Shown here piece after piece: positions 58,507 through 64,000 of a DNA stretch of 64,000 bases. The stretch is from positions 248,001 through 312,000 of the forward strand of contig NZ_JBMNPX010000001.1 in assembly GCF_050943825.1 (NCBI RefSeq), given 5' to 3'. Below the pieces are notes generated by a model. That model ran no database searches. It saw only the letters and a list, made by a program, of their open reading frames with translations, and was not told where the DNA came from. The translations under genes were made by a program, and so were the position numbers. The stretch comes from Pseudoflavonifractor sp050943825. GTDB lineage: Bacteria > Bacillota > Clostridia > Oscillospirales > Oscillospiraceae. Numbering within the stretch: the stretch's first letter is position 1; each line of letters opens with the position of its first letter.

Positions 58507-59787
58507 TCAAAAGGAATGTAAGTCAACGATTTTTTTTGCAGGCGTTTTCTCCTCTGGCTTTTGATGGCGTTGTCCGCTGCCCTCGCTGTGATAACTCACA
58601 ATCTCCTGCTCCAGCTTGACATTGTGGGCCAGCATGTAGGACGCAATCTCTTGATAAGGAGGCTGCTGCACGAGGGAACTGAGCCGGCGGCGGTCATTGT
58701 CTGTCAGCTCCTGAAGGCAGTCCCGGAACCGGACATCCTCCAGCTGAGCGGCAGACATCCGGTCCATTTGGAATGGGATCCCCGTAATCCGGCACAGATG
58801 CTCATGGATATAGAAGCCTCCGGCGTCAATATCCCCGAAGTGCAGATAATGCAGGAAGGGATTGTCCCGGTAGACCAGCTTCAGAAAATCCCGCTGAAAC
58901 CGGGTGGCATAGCCGCCCAGGAAGAAATAGACTGTCTCATCGCCCCAGCTGCGCAGATAGGAGGTCTTATTCTCCACCGTCATAAACCTGGCAGCTCTGA
59001 TCTCAACCCGCTCCAGGCGGGCCAGCTCATCCGCGGAAAACGTGATGCCGTCCGCCAATCCCCCGATGTCCACCGCTCTCCCATTCAGGAAGAGTGTCGC
59101 CTCCCCTTTCAGCGAGATCCGCTGCCGCTCCGGCAGGATGCTGCACACCTCCAGAATCTCATCGGGCAGTTCGTCTTCTTCGCAGGGCCTCCCGTGATAT
59201 GCCCTGAGGGCGCGGCACGCCCCCTCCAGCGCCCGCTCCTCCAGGGCCTTGGAGTTGCCGAAGATGAGCATGGAGGCCTCCCGCAAATACAGCGGCTCCC
59301 GGTTTCGCTCCAGAAAGTCCAGCGCCTTCAGCACATCCTCGGTCTGGAGGTAATTCTGCGGTATCCTGCCGCTCTCCAGCGCGCGGCGCAGCTCCCCGCA
59401 CACCTGCGCTGCGGCGGGAGTGCCGCTGTATTGGGCAATCAGATTCTCCACGTACTTCCGCTTGATGCCTTTGGGCTGGTACTGGCAGTTTTCGGCCAGA
59501 TAGGCCTCAATCTCCTCCACCCGCTCGTCCACCAGATAGATTTTCTCAATCTCACTGCTGAAACCCTTCATCTCATAGGTCAGAAAGCCCATTGCCCGAC
59601 ACCGTTCCGCCGCCTGATTCACCGCGCTGATCTGCTCCAGGTCCCCGTCGTTCCTCTCGTACTTCCGGTAGAGCTCCGACGGCTGCACTTGGGTCCGGCG
59701 GTGAATCCGGTTGGTTCCGCTGTCCTTTTTGCTGCTGCGGTACTTCTCCACCAGTCTGATCAGCAGCTTTTCCTCATAGTGCTCCAT
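58507..59787 (-). CDS. jetD: Wadjet protein JetD (DUF3322/DUF2220 nuclease)
   Basis: The 426-residue protein has an N-terminal winged-helix/CAP-like part and a C-terminal Toprim domain related to topoisomerase VI subunit A. Glu272 (TVENKTSY) and Asp319-x-Asp321 (FGDIDAGG) are the metal-binding residues. JetD is the nuclease that cuts closed circular plasmid DNA after the SMC complex has extruded it. It overlaps jetC by 14 bases and ends the operon. The length is normal for the family and all catalytic acids are present, so it should be active. Confidence 0.93.
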   Translation of the reverse strand: MEHYEEKLLIRLVEKYRSSKKDSGTNRIHRRTQVQPSELYRKYERNDGDLEQISAVNQAAERCRAMGFLTYEMKGFSSEIEKIYLVDERVEEIEAYLAENCQYQPKGIKRKYVENLIAQYSGTPAAAQVCGELRRALESGRIPQNYLQTEDVLKALDFLERNREPLYLREASMLIFGNSKALEERALEGACRALRAYHGRPCEEDELPDEILEVCSILPERQRISLKGEATLFLNGRAVDIGGLADGITFSADELARLERVEIRAARFMTVENKTSYLRSWGDETVYFFLGGYATRFQRDFLKLVYRDNPFLHYLHFGDIDAGGFYIHEHLCRITGIPFQMDRMSAAQLEDVRFRDCLQELTDNDRRRLSSLVQQPPYQEIASYMLAHNVKLEQEIVSYHSEGSGQRHQKPEEKTPAKKIVDLHSF

Positions 59788-62700
59788 GTGTCACTTCCTC
59801 ATGAAACTGCACAATCCCCAGCTGCATGCTGTCCGCCCGTACCCGCAGCACCGGCAGAATCACCTCGCACGCGTTTCCGATGGATTCCGTCTTGTCCGGA
59901 GAGCAGAAAATCACCTGCAGGTTCTGGGAGCGCATAAAGTCCAGCATCAGCTGCACATTGCCCGGGTCCATCTTGGCAAAGGGCTCGTCGATAAACACCA
60001 GCCGGGTGGAATTGACCCGCTGGTTGTAGATGATCAGCAGAGCGGAGGTCAAAATTAAAATATAGGGAATCTGTACCTCCGCGCCGGAGTTGAAGCCCGT
60101 CTGGCGGGACAGCCTGGCACGGTCCAGGATCTGATTGCTGATGAGGATCTCATAGGTCATATAATTTCGGTAGTCAGCAAACCGGGCGATGGTCTCCTCG
60201 CTGTTCTTTTCAATGATCCGGTTGATGATTCCCTTTAGATCCTCTTCCAGGCGGGCGCCCTCCTGGTCGGAGATGGCCGGGGCCGGGCCCAGCACCATCT
60301 GGCCGCCGGTCTCCCCCCGCTGCTCCCGCTCATCCAGGTAGCGGGCATAGTCGATGATTCTGGCATAGTCGGACCCGTCCCGCACATAGTGGACATCAAA
60401 CTGGTACCGTGCGGCAAAGCTCAGCCTGGCCAGCTCCCGGTTGATCTCCTTCAGGTCATCCCTGGCCCGATCACAGGACTTGAGAATGGTGAGCACAAAC
60501 TCGTTTTTGAAGATGTCCTCATAACGTCTGGTCTGCTCCCCCAGCTTCCGGCGGATCTCCTGGAGGTCATCCATCCAGATACGGCTCCGCCTGTCCGCGT
60601 ACCGCTCCCGTCCCTGGACGCCGATGGGCAACTCATCCTCCTCCGCTCTTCCCCGGTAGGCGCTCTGCAGCCCCACCAGCTCATCCCGGTACTGCTTGAT
60701 GCTTCTGTCCACACGGCTTCGGGTCTCCTGGGCCAGCAGTCCGCCCGGCCCCTTTTTCCCGTTGGCCAGGAAGTGCTCATAGGCCTCCACCGCCCGTTGG
60801 ACCACGCTGTAATCCTCCAGCTCATACGCGTGGAACGCGGCTTCCTCCCGTTTCAGCTCCTGGGATTTATCGCTGATCCGGTTTTCGCAGGCGGTAATCA
60901 CAGATTCAAGGTGGACCTTCTCATCGCTCTGCTTGGACCTTTCTCTTTTGGCCGACTGCTGCTCCTGCTCCAGCCGCGCCACCATCTGGCTCAGCTCCAG
61001 GTACTCCCGGTTGCTCGCCTGGGCCCGCTTCAGCTCCCACAGCTGTTCCTCCGCCCGGGACAGCTGTACGGCAGCAGTCTGATATTCCTGGGCAGCACTG
61101 TAATTGTAAATTTTGAAGAAAGCCCGGTCAGCGGCCAGGCGGCCCCTGCGCTGTTCCTCCTCTTTCTTCTCCGACAGGTGCTGCTGCTTTTCCTCCTTCA
61201 GGCGGCGGATTGCCCGTTCCGCCCCAATCCGGTTTAGCTCAAAGGTCTCCTGCCCCAGGTAGTAGAACCGCAGCTGGTCAAGCCGGAGGAAGTAGCTGTC
61301 CATGGCAACAGACACACGCCCCTCCCTGGAGATGGCGTTCTCATACTCCCGCACCTGCTCAATGGGCACCGCGTGCATCCGGCCCAGCTGATAGTTGAAA
61401 TACTGCTGGGCCATGGGGTTTTTGATGTCCAGTATGTGTACGGCGGAGTCCTCCTCCACCTGTATCTTCTTCCGCATCAGCAGCTTTGTGTTGAACAGAT
61501 GGGCGTATTTGTGGGCGGAACGGTTGAGCACGTCGTCGGCGATATCGTAATACTGGGGCTCCACCAGGATGGTGTACCGGCGGGGGCCCAGGAAGGCCTC
61601 GATGGCGTCCCTCCAGTCCTCGTCCCGCAGGCTCAGCACATATTCGCAGGCAAACTGTGCCCGGGCCGGGAGCTTCCGCTTGGCAAATTCCCGGTTGATC
61701 TCATCCCGCAGGCCCACATACTCCGGAATCCGGTCATAGCTGTTCCGGTGCCTGCGGCACTCCTCCAGAATCTCCGTCTGCTCCGCCAGCTTTTCGTTCA
61801 GCGCGCTCAGCTGCTGGTCCAGGCGGTCCAGCCTTCTCACCTGCTCCTCATAGGCGGCGTCAACATTGCCCTTCAGCGCGGACACCGCCGCCTCCTTTTC
61901 CGCCGGGGAGCAGGTATCCCCACACAGGGAGGCCAGAACCGTCTTGTTCTCTACCGGCACGCCCTCAGGCAGCAGAAACCCAAGAATCTCGTTGACTCTG
62001 CCCTGGAGCTCGGTCAGCGCCCGGTGTTCCCCTGCCAGCTGCTTTTTTCGGGCGGTCAGCTCCTGGATGCGCCGCTCCTCCTCCACAATCATCCTTGCAC
62101 TGTCCAGCTGCTGCAGGCTGACCTTAGCCTGGAGCAGGCGAGCCTCCACGTCCCTCTCCCGCTCCTCCAGAACACGCAGGAGCCGGTCGGCCTCCTCCCG
62201 CCGCTCAGATGCCTGCTGCTTCCGCCCGGACTGCTCCGCCAGATCCTCCCGCAGGTTCTTCACCCGCAGGTAAACCAGCTTGATGTCGTCGGTCAGCAGG
62301 CGCTTCCGCTCGCTGTCATGGGCGTCGTACTTGGCCAGGATGGCGTCCAGCTCACCTATCTCCTTCTCCACGCTGTTGAACATCTCTGTCAGCCTGCCGA
62401 TATTCTCCTTAGCCTCAATCAGCTTGGTGAAGTCCACGTTCCGTTCCTCCAGCACGCTCTCCCGGATGAAGCGGTCCACCTTGGCGTCCGGGTCGTAGGA
62501 CATGATCCCCCTGAGCTTCCGCAGGTAGACGGGCACCTGACTCATGTTCAGCTTCAGGCCGGTCATCTGCATAAAGCGGGGAATCCCCTGCTCCCGGTTC
62601 AGCAGAGTCAGCCGGTACCGCTTCTGCAGCCCGCTTGCGGAATAGGGCACCGTGATTGCCCCGTCCGTGTAGGTGTGCTCCACCTGGTCCAGTGTCCGGC

Positions 62701-63088
62701 GGTCCATGACGTACCGGTAGGCCTGGCAGTTGTTGGACGGGCTTGTCTCAATTACCGTGCCCAGCAGAAAGGCCTTCTCCTCCACCTGGTCGAAGTACTC
62801 CAGCACAATATGGCTGTACACATTGGGTGCCTTCTCCGCCGGGCGCATGTAGGTCCCGGCCGTGGCATCCAGCAGCCCCCGCGTGTAGGAGGAGAGGGTC
62901 CGGCTGCCCTTGCTCTCGGAGGACTTGTTGAACACCGTGTCGCCGTAGGCCGCATACTTGATGGCGTCCAGCATGACGGACTTCCCGTTTCCGTTCTTCC
63001 CGGCGATCAGGGTAAAGCGGCATATGGGCGCTGTGACGTTGGTAAAGCCATACCAGTTAATGAGCCGCACCTTTTTCAGCAGAATCAT
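59774..63088 (-). CDS. jetC: Wadjet protein JetC (SMC-like ATPase)
   Basis: This 1,104-residue MukB-like SMC ATPase has Walker A GKNGNGKSVM near residue 30, two long coiled coils (about 235-470 and 640-860) around a hinge, the signature region SGAEVQIPY, and Walker B RLVFIDEPFAKMD near 1035. It powers loop extrusion on plasmid DNA in the JetABC complex. It overlaps jetB by four bases and jetD by 14, so the subunits are translationally coupled. Confidence 0.94.
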   Translation of the reverse strand: MILLKKVRLINWYGFTNVTAPICRFTLIAGKNGNGKSVMLDAIKYAAYGDTVFNKSSESKGSRTLSSYTRGLLDATAGTYMRPAEKAPNVYSHIVLEYFDQVEEKAFLLGTVIETSPSNNCQAYRYVMDRRTLDQVEHTYTDGAITVPYSASGLQKRYRLTLLNREQGIPRFMQMTGLKLNMSQVPVYLRKLRGIMSYDPDAKVDRFIRESVLEERNVDFTKLIEAKENIGRLTEMFNSVEKEIGELDAILAKYDAHDSERKRLLTDDIKLVYLRVKNLREDLAEQSGRKQQASERREEADRLLRVLEERERDVEARLLQAKVSLQQLDSARMIVEEERRIQELTARKKQLAGEHRALTELQGRVNEILGFLLPEGVPVENKTVLASLCGDTCSPAEKEAAVSALKGNVDAAYEEQVRRLDRLDQQLSALNEKLAEQTEILEECRRHRNSYDRIPEYVGLRDEINREFAKRKLPARAQFACEYVLSLRDEDWRDAIEAFLGPRRYTILVEPQYYDIADDVLNRSAHKYAHLFNTKLLMRKKIQVEEDSAVHILDIKNPMAQQYFNYQLGRMHAVPIEQVREYENAISREGRVSVAMDSYFLRLDQLRFYYLGQETFELNRIGAERAIRRLKEEKQQHLSEKKEEEQRRGRLAADRAFFKIYNYSAAQEYQTAAVQLSRAEEQLWELKRAQASNREYLELSQMVARLEQEQQSAKRERSKQSDEKVHLESVITACENRISDKSQELKREEAAFHAYELEDYSVVQRAVEAYEHFLANGKKGPGGLLAQETRSRVDRSIKQYRDELVGLQSAYRGRAEEDELPIGVQGRERYADRRSRIWMDDLQEIRRKLGEQTRRYEDIFKNEFVLTILKSCDRARDDLKEINRELARLSFAARYQFDVHYVRDGSDYARIIDYARYLDEREQRGETGGQMVLGPAPAISDQEGARLEEDLKGIINRIIEKNSEETIARFADYRNYMTYEILISNQILDRARLSRQTGFNSGAEVQIPYILILTSALLIIYNQRVNSTRLVFIDEPFAKMDPGNVQLMLDFMRSQNLQVIFCSPDKTESIGNACEVILPVLRVRADSMQLGIVQFHEEVTHGAL

Positions 63089-63726
63089 GGGGCCTCCTCA
63101 AACTCCTCCGGCGCCGCCTCGGGTGTATCCGCCCCGTCCGACGGCTCTTCTTTCAGGTACTCCCGCACAACAGTCTGAAACTGTGGGATGTCCCACCCAA
63201 ACTGGAGGGATGGGTGCAGCTGGATCTTCATGTCCTCCCCATCCTCATCCTCGGCGTAGGAGATCAGGCTGTACTTCTTGAACAGCTTGAACGCGGCGTT
63301 CAGCTCCGTACGCACCGGTGTAAGGCCGTACCCCTTGATCTTGTCAATCAGGTCCCCCTTGGTCACGAAATTCCCCTCATTGTACCCCAGGTTCTCCAGA
63401 TAGACCTTCCAGAGTGCCAAAAGGAGATGGTACTGTGCCGGAGTGAAGGTGACCACGTTGGCCCGCTTCAGCCCCACCGTCTCCGCGTCCTCCTCGCTGG
63501 CCTGGAGCATGGCCACCCCGGTCTTGTCATCCACAAAAATGTCAAAGCCCATCATCCGCAGGTACTCTGAGATATCCTGCCGGTTGGACTCTCTGGACAC
63601 AAAGGCATACAGCCGCTCGTCCTTCTCCCGCAGGATGAACGTGGACTCCAGGAGCTTGCGCACGCTCCGCTTGAACAGGCCGCCGCTCTCCTCTTTAATC
63701 GTAAGCTGCAGGCTGATGTCACTCAT
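63085..63726 (-). CDS. jetB: Wadjet protein JetB (DUF4194, MukE-like)
   Basis: The 213-residue protein is the DUF4194 KITE/MukE-type winged-helix subunit, with LLESTFILREKDERLYAFVSR and a central LLLALWKVYLENLG. An acidic tail closes it. It bridges JetA and the JetC heads. Its start overlaps the jetA stop by four bases (ATGA). Confidence 0.92.
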   Translation of the reverse strand: MSDISLQLTIKEESGGLFKRSVRKLLESTFILREKDERLYAFVSRESNRQDISEYLRMMGFDIFVDDKTGVAMLQASEEDAETVGLKRANVVTFTPAQYHLLLALWKVYLENLGYNEGNFVTKGDLIDKIKGYGLTPVRTELNAAFKLFKKYSLISYAEDEDGEDMKIQLHPSLQFGWDIPQFQTVVREYLKEEPSDGADTPEAAPEEFEEAP

Positions 63727-64000
63727 GGCGTTCTCCTTTTAATCTCAACCCGGCTGATGGCCGCCACCTCGGTCTGGGCCATTCCGTCCTGGAACTTCAC
63801 CTCGTAGGGAAAGCCGACGGTGCCGGAGTAAATCATACTGGCTGCAATCATCATGGCGTCGTCCCGGGTGGCAACGCCCCATTCCTCCACGGTCAGGCTG
63901 TCCTGGTGGGCCAGCTTCCGGTCCAGATACTGCTCCACCTGGGCAAGTCCGTACCGGTCCGGCTGCTCCTCCAGCAGCTGGGCGGTCAGCCGCCGCTTCT
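63723..64000 (-). CDS. jetA: Wadjet protein JetA (C-terminal part, continues past the window)
   Basis: The frame is open to the right edge with no stop, giving about 91 C-terminal residues. These include QYLDRKLAHQDSLTVEEWG and IAASMIYSGTVGFPYEVKF, as expected for the kleisin subunit JetA (DUF5716), which lies immediately before jetB in Wadjet operons. A GTG at 63938 could mimic a start but has no ribosome site. Identification relies partly on the strict jetABCD order. Confidence 0.8.
   Translation of the reverse strand, partial: KRRLTAQLLEEQPDRYGLAQVEQYLDRKLAHQDSLTVEEWGVATRDDAMMIAASMIYSGTVGFPYEVKFQDGMAQTEVAAISRVEIKRRTP

Noticed and set aside
1..64000. CRISPR array or rRNA operon
   Set aside because: No regularly spaced identical repeats with unique spacers and no rRNA sequence are visible in the window.

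Overview
The window comes from a Gram-positive anaerobe of the high-GC clostridial type, most likely an Oscillospiraceae gut bacterium close to Flavonifractor, Lawsonibacter or Intestinimonas. This placement is an inference. It rests on the plsX-acpP-rnc-smc-ftsY and dprA-topA-trmFO gene orders, the small CXXC protein of the CD1871A kind, DUF4364- and DUF6809-like genes, frequent TTG starts with strong AGGAGG ribosome sites, and the oxygen-sensitive glycyl radical chemistry. There is no 16S rRNA gene in the window to settle it.

Region 1 (1-6.9 kb): the 3' part of a LysR regulator faces a leftward block of an FAD-less molybdenum hydroxylase, a PucR-type regulator, an isochorismatase-family cysteine hydrolase and a YczE-like membrane protein. 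This looks like a small module for oxidising and opening an N-heterocycle or handling an aldehyde.

Region 2 (6.8-20.3 kb): a leftward eight-gene fermentation operon encodes a butyrate-kinase-type kinase, an acylating aldehyde dehydrogenase, a zinc alcohol dehydrogenase, a Ptb-type phosphotransacylase, an MFS carrier, a glycyl-radical activase, a glycyl radical enzyme (GRE) and an iron alcohol dehydrogenase. A clean sigma-54 promoter drives it, with an AcoR/DhaR-type activator gene just upstream. The logic is uptake, radical elimination to an aldehyde, reduction of one part to alcohol, and oxidation of the rest to acyl-CoA, acyl-phosphate and ATP. No microcompartment shell genes are present and the substrate is not known.

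Region 3 (20.4-28.7 kb): two tRNA-Ser genes; a thiol-redox/iron-sulfur operon (TlpA lipoprotein, 48-aa CXXC protein, NapH-like ferredoxin membrane protein, small membrane protein, Rrf2 regulator); a DUF4364 gene; a PF06541 membrane protein with five 11-residue repeats; an HD hydrolase; and a large membrane protein of unknown role.

Region 4 (28.7-38.8 kb): a leftward housekeeping run of smc, ftsY, a 55-codon membrane peptide, rph, rdgB, yhbY, a nadD-yqeK fusion, an LCP-family gene and rsfS.

Region 5 (38.8-47.1 kb): two rightward genes split rnc from smc. One encodes a 2,230-aa S-layer-anchored protein carrying a PHP metallohydrolase domain, the other a YibE/F permease.

Region 6 (47-58.5 kb): rnc, acpP, plsX, a divergent XRE/DUF6809 pair around a twin operator, trmFO, topA, dprA, a SpoU methyltransferase and ktrA-ktrB. 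The 3' ends of rnc and of trmFO are each followed by a short multi-hairpin element with a common core and then by a second, synonymously diverged copy of that same gene's tail.

Region 7 (58.5-64 kb): a Wadjet-type anti-plasmid operon, jetA (cut by the window edge), jetB, jetC and jetD.
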